Shown here: positions 24,846 to 33,483 of the stretch, piece by piece
Position numbering within the stretch: the first letter of the stretch is position 1
How the letters are laid out: every line of letters starts with the position of its first letter
Assembly (NCBI GenBank): GCA_020832415.1
Contig: JAFIES010000072.1
Coordinates: 1 to 64,000, forward strand
Direction: 5' to 3'
From: Balneolaceae bacterium
Lineage (GTDB): Bacteria; Bacteroidota; Rhodothermia; Balneolales; Balneolaceae
Length of the DNA stretch: 64,000 nt
Program-made: the position numbers and the translations under genes
Notes under the pieces: model-generated
Told to the model about the DNA's origin: nothing
Database searches by the model: none
What the model saw: only the letters and a program-made list of their open reading frames with translations

Positions 24846-26735
24846 ATGGATAGTATATACCCTGCTTACGATGTTATTGTTGTAGGAGCAGGACACGCCG
24901 GAAGTGAGGCGGCCGGAGCAGCCGCTAAATTAGGCGCAAAAACTCTTCTTATCACCATGAATATGGACGCTATTGCTAAGATGTCCTGTAATCCTGCTAT
25001 GGGTGGTGTTGCAAAAGGCCAGCTTGTTCGAGAGATTGACGCATTGGGTGGTTTGAGTGGTATTGTTAGCGATAAAAGCGGTGTACAGTTCAGAATGCTG
25101 AACAGAAGCAAGGGTCCGGCTATGTGGAGCCCGCGATGCCAGAGTGATCGTATGCTCTATGCGCAGTTGATGAGAGAAGAACTTGAAAAGATTCCAAACC
25201 TCCACTTCAGGCAGGATAATGTGGTGGATATACTAACCGATGATGAGGGTAAAATGGTTAATGGGGTGGTTACTCAAACCGGACAGATGTTCCGTTCTAA
25301 ATCTGTAGTACTTACCAGCGGTACATTTCTGAATGGTATTATTCATATCGGTGAAAGTCAGTACGGAGGGGGACGATCCGGCGAAAGAGCGTCTATTGGT
25401 ATTTCAGCATCACTCGAAAAGCTTGGTTTTGAAATTGGGCGGCTAAAAACGGGTACACCGCCAAGAATAGACGGCCGTTCCATTGATTACACGAAACTGG
25501 AAGTACAGTATGGAGATGAAGAACCCAGTCCGTTCTCTTTTATGACAGATGAATTGCCCGGTGTTGATGAGCAGCTAACTTGCTGGATCGGCTATACAAA
25601 CAGTGACGTTCACGAGACTCTTAAAACAGGTTTTGACCGAAGTCCTATGTTTAATGGCAGAATTAAATCGATCGGACCGCGCTACTGCCCAAGTATAGAG
25701 GATAAAATCAATCGATTTGCCGACAGGGACAGGCATCAGCTCTTTTTAGAGCCGGAAGGGTGGAATACCTATGAAATGTATCTGAACGGATTTAGCACAT
25801 CACTCCCTGAAGATGTTCAATATCATGCACTGAGGACCATTCCCGGATTTGAGAAAGCTGTGATGCTTCGCCCGGGTTATGCTATTGAATATGATTATTT
25901 TCCGCCATATCAAATTAAGCGAAGTCTCGAAACAAAGCGTGTAAACGGACTCTTCTTTGCGGGGCAAATTAACGGCACTACAGGATATGAAGAGGCTGCG
26001 TGCCAGGGATTGATGGCAGGAATTAATTCTGCGCTTCTTGTGCAGGAAAAAGAACCTTTCGTTCTCAAGCGTTCTGAAGCATACATTGGTGTATTGGTAG
26101 ATGACCTTATAAATAAAGGTACTGAAGAGCCTTACAGAATGTTTACTTCAAGGGCAGAACACAGAATACTACTTCGCCAGGACAATGCAGATCTTCGCCT
26201 TACCGAGCTGGGCAGGAAAATTGGATTGGCAGATGAAGAGCGATACAACAGGTATGTAAAAAAGAAGAGTGAAATCGACCGGCTTTATGATTTGATCAGT
26301 GATTACACGGTTCGTCCTGAAAAGATGGATTCTATGCTGCTTGAAAAAGGTACAACGGTTCTAAGCCAGCCCGTAAAAGCGAAATCCTTAATACCGAGAC
26401 CGGAAATTCACCTGCAAGATCTGCTTGATGCGGATGATGAGCTGAACGAGAAAGTAGAAGTAATCACAAAAAGCCGAGATGTTATTGAGCAAGTAGAAAT
26501 TCAGGTTAAGTATGATGGCTACATACAGCGGGAATTCGAAATGGTTAAAGAGCTAAGCCGACAGGAAAACACCAGAATTCCCGAAAAGCTTGATTATGAG
26601 AAGATTAAGAGCCTTTCAAACGAGGGAAAAAGCAAACTCGATAAGATTAAACCGGAAACCATAGGTCAGGCATCGAGAATCAGCGGGGTATCCGCAAGTG
26701 ACTTAGCGGTTCTTATGGTCTATTTGAAAGGGTAG
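24846..26735 (+). CDS. mnmG: tRNA uridine-5-carboxymethylaminomethyl modification enzyme MnmG (GidA)
   Basis: 629 aa, full length. The N-terminal FAD site is [38 protein letters not shown] and [14 protein letters not shown] are hallmark blocks, followed by [11 protein letters not shown] and [19 protein letters not shown]. The C-terminal GidA-associated helical domain ends [18 protein letters not shown]. With MnmE it modifies wobble U34 of several tRNAs. It is immediately followed by rsmG, the classic gidA-gidB order often found near chromosome origins. The DNA just after its stop codon forms a parS site. Confidence 0.97.
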   Translation: MDSIYPAYDVIVVGAGHAGSEAAGAAAKLGAKTLLITMNMDAIAKMSCNPAMGGVAKGQLVREIDALGGLSGIVSDKSGVQFRMLNRSKGPAMWSPRCQSDRMLYAQLMREELEKIPNLHFRQDNVVDILTDDEGKMVNGVVTQTGQMFRSKSVVLTSGTFLNGIIHIGESQYGGGRSGERASIGISASLEKLGFEIGRLKTGTPPRIDGRSIDYTKLEVQYGDEEPSPFSFMTDELPGVDEQLTCWIGYTNSDVHETLKTGFDRSPMFNGRIKSIGPRYCPSIEDKINRFADRDRHQLFLEPEGWNTYEMYLNGFSTSLPEDVQYHALRTIPGFEKAVMLRPGYAIEYDYFPPYQIKRSLETKRVNGLFFAGQINGTTGYEEAACQGLMAGINSALLVQEKEPFVLKRSEAYIGVLVDDLINKGTEEPYRMFTSRAEHRILLRQDNADLRLTELGRKIGLADEERYNRYVKKKSEIDRLYDLISDYTVRPEKMDSMLLEKGTTVLSQPVKAKSLIPRPEIHLQDLLDADDELNEKVEVITKSRDVIEQVEIQVKYDGYIQREFEMVKELSRQENTRIPEKLDYEKIKSLSNEGKSKLDKIKPETIGQASRISGVSASDLAVLMVYLKG

Positions 26736-27383
26736 GTGTTTCACGTGAAACAAAATATTATTAAAAAGCAGATAGATGCTGAGGTGCTAAAATCAGCAAG
26801 AGAAATTTATAAAATCAATGAAGGAAAACTTGAGCAGTATATAGACCTGCTTCTCAGTTGGAATGAAAAAATTAACCTGGTGAGCCGTACTGTTTCACGT
26901 GAAACGGTGAGAGAACATGTTATTCATTCATTGATTCCGGTAGCATTAAATATCGTAGATACCCATAAAAACTGGATCGATGCAGGTTCCGGTGGTGGTC
27001 TTCCGGGTATTCCATTGGCCATCTGTTGCGAGAATTCAAAGTGGATATTGAATGATAACGTAAAGAAAAAAATGAGGGCTGCTGATGATATCATTCAGGG
27101 GCTCGGGTTGAAAAATGCCGGCACCGCAGCGAAAAGTATTTCGCTAATTGATATAAAGCGGGGGACAGGAATTGTTACAAAGCATGCCTTTAAAATTGAG
27201 GACCTGTTGCGCCTGCTCAATAAAAAACCGTGGGAAAAAATCATTATGTGGAAGGGTGCAGTCGATGCTGAAAATGAGATTCGCAGATCCAAAAAAAGAA
27301 TAAAAGCTCAAATTTTGGAGTTCAGCTTTGGCGCTGAAGAGTCTTTTTATGAGGGTAAGGCTATTGTAGTGATAGAAAAATAG
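26736..27383 (+). CDS. rsmG: 16S rRNA (guanine-527-N7) methyltransferase RsmG (GidB)
   Basis: 215 aa, SAM motif DAGSGGGLPGIPLAI near 88-102, and the typical LLSWNEKINLVSR upstream. It starts with GTG directly after the mnmG stop, giving MFHVKQ; a second GTG at 26745 is possible. The unusual MFHVK start and the internal TVSRETVREH are both dictated by parS-like sequences embedded in the coding DNA, a feature shared by many gidB genes. It methylates G527 of 16S rRNA. No parA or parB follows; a repeat element and a WYL regulator come next. Confidence 0.95.
   Translation: MFHVKQNIIKKQIDAEVLKSAREIYKINEGKLEQYIDLLLSWNEKINLVSRTVSRETVREHVIHSLIPVALNIVDTHKNWIDAGSGGGLPGIPLAICCENSKWILNDNVKKKMRAADDIIQGLGLKNAGTAAKSISLIDIKRGTGIVTKHAFKIEDLLRLLNKKPWEKIIMWKGAVDAENEIRRSKKRIKAQILEFSFGAEESFYEGKAIVVIEK
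26737..26752. other. parS centromere-like site, mnmG/rsmG junction
   Basis: TGTTTCACGTGAAACA matches the conserved bacterial parS 16-mer (TGTTnCACGTGAAACA) exactly and is a perfect palindrome. ParB nucleates on such sites for chromosome partition. It covers the start codon region of rsmG. Confidence 0.88.
26891..26906. other. Second parS-like site inside rsmG
   Basis: TGTTTCACGTGAAACG keeps the full GTTTCACGTGAAAC core with one change at the last base. It lies 154 bases from the first site, inside the coding sequence (TVSRET). Confidence 0.8.
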
Positions 27384-27417
27384 CCGGAGTTTTAATTCGC
27401 ACCCTGATAGAAAGTAT

Positions 27418-27651
27418 TTATTTTAGCGTAAGTTCGATATAACATTTAAAAGAATCGCCAGTTAGAGCGCAGTCCCGACGCTTTTCAGGAGGGTCGAAGT
27501 CGCTCATTTTCTGAACACGAAGTGAAAACTCATATATCGCTCCGCGTGCAAAAGATGAGCGACTTCTCCCGATTGAACTGCATCGGGATGCGCTCAATAT
27601 GACGGGCTCAGTCATATAATTCATTTTTATTTCGAACTCACGTTATTTTAG
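27418..27651. mobile_element. MITE-like element with 9-bp target duplication
   Basis: The direct repeats TTATTTTAG at 27418-27426 and 27643-27651 flank a 216-bp body. Its ends are imperfect inverted repeats: CGTAAGTTCGATAT on the left, and CGTGAGTTCGAAAT on the right when reverse-complemented. Inside are further hairpins (GAAGTCGCTCATTTT with its complement AAAGATGAGCGACTTC; TCCCGAT/ATCGGGA). There is no coding potential beyond a spurious 68-aa ORF. The size and structure fit a non-autonomous transposable element or a related REP-type repeat mobilised in trans. Confidence 0.7.
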
Positions 27652-27721
27652 CATAGAATCAAGTGCTGCTTATCGATTATTTGCGCACAAAAAAACCGGA
27701 ACAGAAACCAACAATAAAGCG

Positions 27722-28681
27722 ATGTCAAGACTAAAAAGCTCAGAACGAAGGATGAAACTCATCCTGAAACTTCAGCAATCAAAAGAGAGAATAACTGCGG
27801 ACAAACTGGCCCGTGAATTTGGAGTAAGCAGGAGAACTATCTTTAGAGATTTCAACGCTTTATCTGAAGTTGAGGTGCCCGTTACATGGGATGAATACCG
27901 TGGTTATGGAATTATGGAGGGATATTCCGTCCCTCCACTTATGTTCAATCAAAAAGAACTGGCCACTATACTGGTTGGGCTTAATTTTGTGAAATCACAA
28001 GTTGATAAAAACCTGATTGATGACGCAAAGGGTGTGGAGCTGAAAATTAAAAATGCACTGCCAAAAGAGCTGAAGGCATACATGGAGTCTTTGGATAACA
28101 AAACCATTGTTGATCCATTTCTTCATTTTGGCCATGAAAAGAAAGAGGGTGGAAATTGGTATGCATTAAGCAATGCGATTTCCGAAAGGCGAACAATTAC
28201 TTTTGAGTATAAAAGCCAGAGCGATTCAAAGGTGGCGGAAAGAAAAGTGGATCCATATCTGTTGGTCTTTTATCGCGACCATTGGAACATGATCGGATTT
28301 TCACACAAAAGAGACGCCATTCGGAATTTTGTGCTCGATAGAATGAAAAATGTCAAAATTTTGGACCAAAATTTTGAAGAGAAGGAAAATATCAACGCAG
28401 AGGGCTTAATTTTTAGATCTAACGAATTAGGAACGGATGTAAAGGTACTAGTCGATAAAAGCGCCGATCGTGCGTTTAGGGCCAATTTGCCAACGAAGAT
28501 ATTTAAGGAATCGGCCGAAAATAATAAAAAAATTAAAGTTTGGTTCCGTTTTGAAAATCTTGGCTTTTTGAATGAGTGGTTGCTGCAGTTCGGAAACAGA
28601 GTGAAAATTCTCGGGCCGAAAGAGCTTATCAAAAAAAGAGAGGAGTTATTGAGGGAGATGTTAGATCAACAAGCCGGCTGA
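27722..28681 (+). CDS. WYL-domain transcriptional regulator (YafY-like)
   Basis: 319 aa. N-terminal HTH_11-type winged helix (ILKLQQSKERITADKLAREF, then VSRRTIFRDFNALSE). The middle is a WYL domain (RRTITFEYKSQSD, KVDPYLLVFYRDHWNMIGFSH) and the C-terminal extension is WCX-like (KVWFRFENLGFLNEWLLQFG). These regulators bind small ligands or nucleic-acid-derived signals. Its target is not evident; the closest candidate is the minus-strand operon downstream. It overlaps the convergent 75-aa gene by 16 bases. Confidence 0.88.
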   Translation: MSRLKSSERRMKLILKLQQSKERITADKLAREFGVSRRTIFRDFNALSEVEVPVTWDEYRGYGIMEGYSVPPLMFNQKELATILVGLNFVKSQVDKNLIDDAKGVELKIKNALPKELKAYMESLDNKTIVDPFLHFGHEKKEGGNWYALSNAISERRTITFEYKSQSDSKVAERKVDPYLLVFYRDHWNMIGFSHKRDAIRNFVLDRMKNVKILDQNFEEKENINAEGLIFRSNELGTDVKVLVDKSADRAFRANLPTKIFKESAENNKKIKVWFRFENLGFLNEWLLQFGNRVKILGPKELIKKREELLREMLDQQAG

Positions 28682-28893
28682 TCTTTTCCAGAAGTGAGAT
28701 CAAATCTGTAGAGATCAATCAATTCTCTAATATCAGAATTGTTTTCGTTTTTGATTTGATATGCCGTCAACTCAGTGATAAAATAGTCGCGCCAAACCTT
28801 TTTGTTCAGAATCGTTTTGTTGAGCTTATCGGCTTCCTCATCCGACAGGTCACCACGCAGAAACTGATGAATTTTATAATGTATACTTTTCAT
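28666..28893 (-). CDS. Small acidic/helical protein, unknown
   Basis: The track starts at 28929, but MKSIHYKIHQFLRGDLSDEE from the ATG at 28893 is the more natural start, giving 75 aa. The first 35 residues resemble the N-terminal helices of anti-sigma or zf-HC2-like domains (QFLRGDLSDEEADKLNK), without the Cys/His ligands and without a membrane helix. It overlaps the 3' end of the WYL gene by 16 bases in convergent orientation. Downstream of the MDR gene on the same strand, it may be the last gene of that operon. Confidence 0.5.
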   Translation of the reverse strand: MKSIHYKIHQFLRGDLSDEEADKLNKTILNKKVWRDYFITELTAYQIKNENNSDIRELIDLYRFDLTSGKDQPAC

Positions 28894-28939
28894 ACAAACA
28901 CCTTTTATTGTATGAACCACAAAAAGCAAAAACCTTACA

Positions 28940-29941
28940 CTATTTTTTAAAAAGTTTCACCAAAACTTTTCCAACCTGTTTTCCTTCCAATATTTTCTGA
29001 AACTCTCCCGGCAAATCTGTTAATGATATTTCCCTTGAGATTTTTTGCATGTTCGGCAACTTCCAGTCAGTTGATAGTTTGTGCCAAATGGTTTTACGAA
29101 GTTCCATGAGTGCTATACCTGAATCGATACCCGCCAACGTGATGCCTCGCAATATAAATGGAAGAATGGATGTTTGAAGTTCATTTCCGAGGACGTTTCC
29201 ACAGCATGCAACGATTCCATTGTGCTCAGTTTGCCTTAAAACGGCATCAAGCATGTTGCCGCCTACAGTGTCCAGTGAGGCATTCCATTTTCCGGATAGC
29301 ATTGGCCGGTCGGTCACATTATTAATATTATCTCTGTGAACAACTTCTTTCGCACCAATGGATGTAAGAAATTCTGTTTGATCAACTTTTCCGGTTGCAG
29401 CTGTAACATTAATATTCAGATGGGATAACAGAGCAACAGCGAATGAACCAACTGCTCCGGTGGCCCCGGTTACAAGTACATTTATATCATTTGAAAGGAA
29501 AGGGTGAGTGATGATCTTGTGGACTCCAATACCTGCCGTTAATCCGGACGTGCCAATCATCATACTCTCTTTAAGTGTGAGGTTTGAAGGCAGCGGCACA
29601 ATCCACTCAGCAGGAACAGAAATAAATTGTCCAAATCCGCCCGGAGTATTCATACCAAGATCATAACTGGTTACAATTACTTTATCATCAGTTTTAAAAT
29701 CAGGCGATTTACTATTCACAACTACACCTGCGGCATCGATACCGGGGGTGAAAGGATACTGTTTGGTAACTCCTTTATGACCTGTTGCTGAAAGTGCATC
29801 TTTGTAGTTGAGTGAAGAGTAGTGAACCCTGATGAGTACATAATTATCCGGCAAATCTTTAATAAAATACTCTTTTACAGATTGAGTAAAAATTCCATTA
29901 AACTCTTCTGCTACAATAGCTTGATAAGAATTATTCTCCAT
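28940..29941 (-). CDS. Zinc-free MDR oxidoreductase, YhdH/AcuI family
   Basis: 333 aa, medium-chain dehydrogenase fold. The N-terminus has LPDNYVLIRVHYSSLNYKDALSATGHKG, a signature of the YhdH/AcuI branch. The nucleotide motif is VTGATGAVGSFAVALLS (~150-166). No structural or catalytic zinc ligands of the alcohol-dehydrogenase branch are visible. AcuI reduces acryloyl-CoA with NADPH; other members reduce enones. It is the third enzyme in an operon with SDR and ALDH (6 bases from the ALDH stop), suggesting detoxification or turnover of an unsaturated aldehyde or ketone. Confidence 0.88.
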   Translation of the reverse strand: MENNSYQAIVAEEFNGIFTQSVKEYFIKDLPDNYVLIRVHYSSLNYKDALSATGHKGVTKQYPFTPGIDAAGVVVNSKSPDFKTDDKVIVTSYDLGMNTPGGFGQFISVPAEWIVPLPSNLTLKESMMIGTSGLTAGIGVHKIITHPFLSNDINVLVTGATGAVGSFAVALLSHLNINVTAATGKVDQTEFLTSIGAKEVVHRDNINNVTDRPMLSGKWNASLDTVGGNMLDAVLRQTEHNGIVACCGNVLGNELQTSILPFILRGITLAGIDSGIALMELRKTIWHKLSTDWKLPNMQKISREISLTDLPGEFQKILEGKQVGKVLVKLFKK

Positions 29942-29947
29942 TACTAA

Positions 29948-31318
29948 CTATTTTATAAACAATCGTTTGAACCATTTTAATTTTGTATCGTTATAAGGCG
30001 GATAACGAACATCAGGGTCGGGCCAGGATGGCTTTTTTAAGATTCCCTGTTCCCGGCTAAATGTATTAAAACTGTATTTGCCGCGATAGGATCCCATTCC
30101 GCTGTAGCCGGTCCCCCCATATGGAAGATTGTGATTTCCTAAATGGCTGATTGTGTCATTTACACACCCACCGCCAAACGGTACGTTTTCAATGATGAAA
30201 TCCTGAAACTCTTTGTTTTCTGTAAACATGTAGAGTGCAAGCGGGGCAGACATACTGTTCATCAATTGAGGAATATCTTTTTCATCATCATATGTAAGCA
30301 GCGGTAGTAGTGGGCCGAAAATTTCTTCCTTCATAATTTCATCTTCCCAGTTTGCATCAATCAAAGTAGGCTCAATAAATCTCGATTGTTTGTTGGTTAA
30401 ACCGCCATGAATCACTTTGCTCTTATTCAATAATTCATTCAATCTATTAAAGTGATCATCATTCACAATTCGGGTGTAGTTTTTACCCACCTGAAAATCG
30501 TTTTGAAAAAATGATGAAAGAACATTTTTCGACGTTTGAATAAATTGCTCCTTAATCGATTTGTGCACCAAAACATAATCGGGAGCTACACAAGTTTGGC
30601 CTGCATTGATGGTTTTTCCCCACCAGATACGGTTTACACTAACTTCAATATTTGCATCTTCATGCACAATCGCAGGGCTTTTCCCTCCAAGTTCAAGAGT
30701 AACCGGAGTTAAATTCTCAGCGGCTGCTTTCATAACAATTTTCCCAACCCGGCTGCTTCCGGTGAAAAATATGTGATCGAAAGGCTGTTCTAAAAGTTCT
30801 GTTGTCTCCTCAACGCCACCTTCTGCAACAGCTAAAATTTCCGGTTTGAAATATCTGTCAAATAACTCTTTTAATTTTGCTGACGTGACTGGGGCCAATT
30901 CTGAGGGTTTTAGAATAGCGGTATTTCCTGCTGAAATAGCTCCAATTAAAGGCATCAGGCTCAGGTGAACCGGATAATTCCATGCACCAATAACCAAAAT
31001 AGTACCCTTTGGTTGTTGATAGATTATGTTTTTAGATGGGAATGTAACAATAGGTCCGCCAACAGAAACAGGTTTAATCCATGTTGAAAGATTTTTTAAA
31101 TGGTAATCTATCTCATCAAGAAGTGTATAAATTTCAGTGATATACGATTCTATATAAGGCTTTCCGAAATCTTCATTGATTGCATCGCAAAGTTCCTTTT
31201 CATGCCTGTAAATTAACTTACGTAATTGATTTAGACTGCTTTCTCGTGATTTTAACGATCGGGTGCGGCCATCGAGAAAAGCGGCCTTCTGATCTTTTAC
31301 TAATTGCATTAACTTCAT
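29948..31318 (-). CDS. Aldehyde dehydrogenase, class 3 / fatty-aldehyde type
   Basis: 456 aa. NAD-binding and catalytic motifs: LVIGAWNYPVHLSL near 105, LELGGKSPAIVHEDA with the general-base Glu, and the catalytic Cys in NAGQTCVAPDYVLVH. The C-terminal part is family-typical (PFGGGCVNDTISHLG, GGTGYSGMGSYRGKYSF). The length and the short N-terminus place it with class 3/coniferyl or fatty-aldehyde dehydrogenases. The start overlaps the SDR stop by four bases (ATGA), so the two are coupled. Confidence 0.92.
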   Translation of the reverse strand: MKLMQLVKDQKAAFLDGRTRSLKSRESSLNQLRKLIYRHEKELCDAINEDFGKPYIESYITEIYTLLDEIDYHLKNLSTWIKPVSVGGPIVTFPSKNIIYQQPKGTILVIGAWNYPVHLSLMPLIGAISAGNTAILKPSELAPVTSAKLKELFDRYFKPEILAVAEGGVEETTELLEQPFDHIFFTGSSRVGKIVMKAAAENLTPVTLELGGKSPAIVHEDANIEVSVNRIWWGKTINAGQTCVAPDYVLVHKSIKEQFIQTSKNVLSSFFQNDFQVGKNYTRIVNDDHFNRLNELLNKSKVIHGGLTNKQSRFIEPTLIDANWEDEIMKEEIFGPLLPLLTYDDEKDIPQLMNSMSAPLALYMFTENKEFQDFIIENVPFGGGCVNDTISHLGNHNLPYGGTGYSGMGSYRGKYSFNTFSREQGILKKPSWPDPDVRYPPYNDTKLKWFKRLFIK

Positions 31319-32139
31319 GATGATTTTGGTTTTCTTCCCTGGAACCGATCCATGGATGAATAGACACCCAATACTCGCCCGGCAAGCCAGTCAAAAATGG
31401 AAGCAGGTAAAATTGCTTTTAAAAACGGAACAAAATGAACCATAAATGGCGCTTTGATGGTTCGTTTTTCTTTATAGATACCGGTAATCATTCTATCAAC
31501 AATATCATCAGTTTCAAGAATGGGTACAAAGAGAGGGGCTTTTACGCCATCAAACATCCCTGTATTGATGTAGCTTGGGATTACTGAAAGTACCTTTACG
31601 CCACTATTTAAGTGATCCATTTCGATCTGCAGTGATTCAGACCATCCAAGAACAGCCCACTTGCTTGATGCATACACACTCATTTTAGGGTTTCCAATAT
31701 AACCGGATGCTGACGCGAGATTGACTATAGAGCCGGATCCCCGTTCGATCATCTCATTAAGAAAAACCCGTGCAACCAACATGCTGCCATACGTATTAAT
31801 TTGCATGGTTCTTTCGATATCCGTGATGTAGTGTTCGTGGAAATATTTACCCACAACAATGCCGGCACAATTGATAATAATGTCCGGCAGAAGTTTCTGC
31901 TTAATTATCCTCTCAGCCTCAAACTGAACCCGTTCTGTATCAGTAATATCCAGTCCGGTTGTGTAAACTGTAGCCGAAGCGTCTATTTGTTCCTTAATGG
32001 ATATAAGTTCAACCGGATTTCTGTCCCAAAGAATGAGAGTAACATCGGCTATTTCCGATATTTTTTCAGCAAAACGTTTCCCGATACCACTGGCCGCCCC
32101 GGTAATAAGTATGATTTTATTGTGATAAAAGTGCTTCAT
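31315..32139 (-). CDS. Short-chain dehydrogenase/reductase
   Basis: 274 aa. Classical SDR motifs: ILITGAASGIGKRFAE at 10-25, NCAGIV near 90, catalytic Ser in NLASASGYIG and YASSK near 157. The C-terminal extension (FVPFLKAILPASIFDWLAGRVLG) is amphipathic and could touch the membrane, a trait of SDRs acting on long-chain alcohols or acyl substrates. It is followed by an overlapping ALDH and an MDR, giving a plausible alcohol-aldehyde-acid series. It is 24 bases after the lactonase stop. Confidence 0.9.
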   Translation of the reverse strand: MKHFYHNKIILITGAASGIGKRFAEKISEIADVTLILWDRNPVELISIKEQIDASATVYTTGLDITDTERVQFEAERIIKQKLLPDIIINCAGIVVGKYFHEHYITDIERTMQINTYGSMLVARVFLNEMIERGSGSIVNLASASGYIGNPKMSVYASSKWAVLGWSESLQIEMDHLNSGVKVLSVIPSYINTGMFDGVKAPLFVPILETDDIVDRMITGIYKEKRTIKAPFMVHFVPFLKAILPASIFDWLAGRVLGVYSSMDRFQGRKPKSS

Positions 32140-32163
32140 AAGAGCCCAAATAGTGAATGCGTA

Positions 32164-33318
32164 TTATTGAAGAATGTGCTGAGTGAGGCAGACTATCATC
32201 GGGATACCTGTCTGTTCATTCACAAAATTAAGCAACCCTGAGTCTGCATCACGCCTGAAAACAGTTATGTTATCATCATCACGATTGGCAACCAGTAGAA
32301 ATTCTCCAAGTTCATCAATCATAAAATTACGTGGATGTCCGCCCCGGGTAGATTCATGCCCAATTAAAGTGAGCGTTCCATTAGCCTCATCAATTTCATA
32401 AATAACAAGGCTGTTGTGCCCGCGATTGGTAGCATATAGAAACCGCCCATCAGGTGAAATATGAATATCAGCGGCGGAATTTTGCACATCAAAATCATCA
32501 GGTAACATCGTAATTCGCTGAATTTGTTGTAATGCTCCAGTATTTTCATCAATCATCAAAACTGCAACGGTTGATGTTAGTTCTTCGGCCGAATATGCAA
32601 AGCGACTGTTCTGATGAATAGTGAAATGCCTTGGCCCTGATCCCGGTTCATTTTCAAACCACGGGGTTTCAGCAGGTTCAAGAGTGTCATTTTCCCGATC
32701 AATCCGATAGATCATAATCTTGTCGATACCGAGATCAGAAACATAGAGAAACTGACCATCAGCAGAGGGAATAGCTGAATGCACATGTGCTGCCCGCTGT
32801 CGCTGTTGATTTACGCTGCTCCCTTCGTGAGTTGCAATATCCACAGACTCTGAAAGAGTGCCATCATCATCAATCATATACATGCTGAGATTTCCTTCCG
32901 AATAGTTGGATACATAAACGTAATTGCCAAGCGGATCAACGCTGACATGGGCGGTACCTCTTCCGTTAACCGATTGTTCATTTATGAGTTGAAGTAATCC
33001 TGTGCTGTTGTCGATATAGTAGGCTGAAAGTGTTCCATATGGCTCCTCATCATTAAATGGGTCGTCACTTACAGAGTAGAGAAATTTACCATTCGGGTGA
33101 ATTGCCTGAAAATTTGGCCCGATGCGGTCAGTTACCGTATCGATATGAATCAGTTCGCCGGTTGCCCTGTTAAACTCAAAGATATAGATGCCCTCACTAT
33201 CGCGTCCTTCAAACGTGCCGGCATAGATAATTTCGTTGATTTCAGCGGCTTGATCAGAACAGGCAGTTAACAGCGGCAGGACCATCATTAGTGAGATAAA
33301 AAGTGCATAAAATTTCAT
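32164..33318 (-). CDS. Beta-propeller lactonase-family lipoprotein (6-phosphogluconolactonase-like)
   Basis: 384 aa; lipobox LLTAC at the end of the signal peptide. The body is a seven-bladed propeller of the PF10282 lactonase type, with repeated FLYVS/YVYVSNY, HPNGKFLYSVSDDP, GRFLYATNRGHNSLVIY and GGHPRNFMIDELGEF. It ends IPMIVCL, the usual closing strand of this family. As a lipoprotein it cannot serve the cytoplasmic pentose phosphate pathway, so an external lactone or sugar-acid substrate is likelier. It leads the minus-strand operon with SDR, ALDH and MDR. Confidence 0.85.
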   Translation of the reverse strand: MKFYALFISLMMVLPLLTACSDQAAEINEIIYAGTFEGRDSEGIYIFEFNRATGELIHIDTVTDRIGPNFQAIHPNGKFLYSVSDDPFNDEEPYGTLSAYYIDNSTGLLQLINEQSVNGRGTAHVSVDPLGNYVYVSNYSEGNLSMYMIDDDGTLSESVDIATHEGSSVNQQRQRAAHVHSAIPSADGQFLYVSDLGIDKIMIYRIDRENDTLEPAETPWFENEPGSGPRHFTIHQNSRFAYSAEELTSTVAVLMIDENTGALQQIQRITMLPDDFDVQNSAADIHISPDGRFLYATNRGHNSLVIYEIDEANGTLTLIGHESTRGGHPRNFMIDELGEFLLVANRDDDNITVFRRDADSGLLNFVNEQTGIPMIVCLTQHILQ

Positions 33319-33483
33319 GTGTAAAGCATTTAGATGATATGGCAGAAACTCCTTTCAATTTAAAAGAAATAATCGGGAATCAAACAGGGATGTGAGATTA
33401 AGCGATCAGAAACCAAACATTTGTTAGTGAGGTGTGGAAAGATGTATTTTGCTTGTCTTGAACCAAAATGAACAAATCTTCTC

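Noticed and set aside
32164-32220. Frameshift at the end of the lactonase gene
   Set aside because: The last residues looked odd at first, but IPMIVCL fits the usual final strand of this family, so the reading frame is probably intact.
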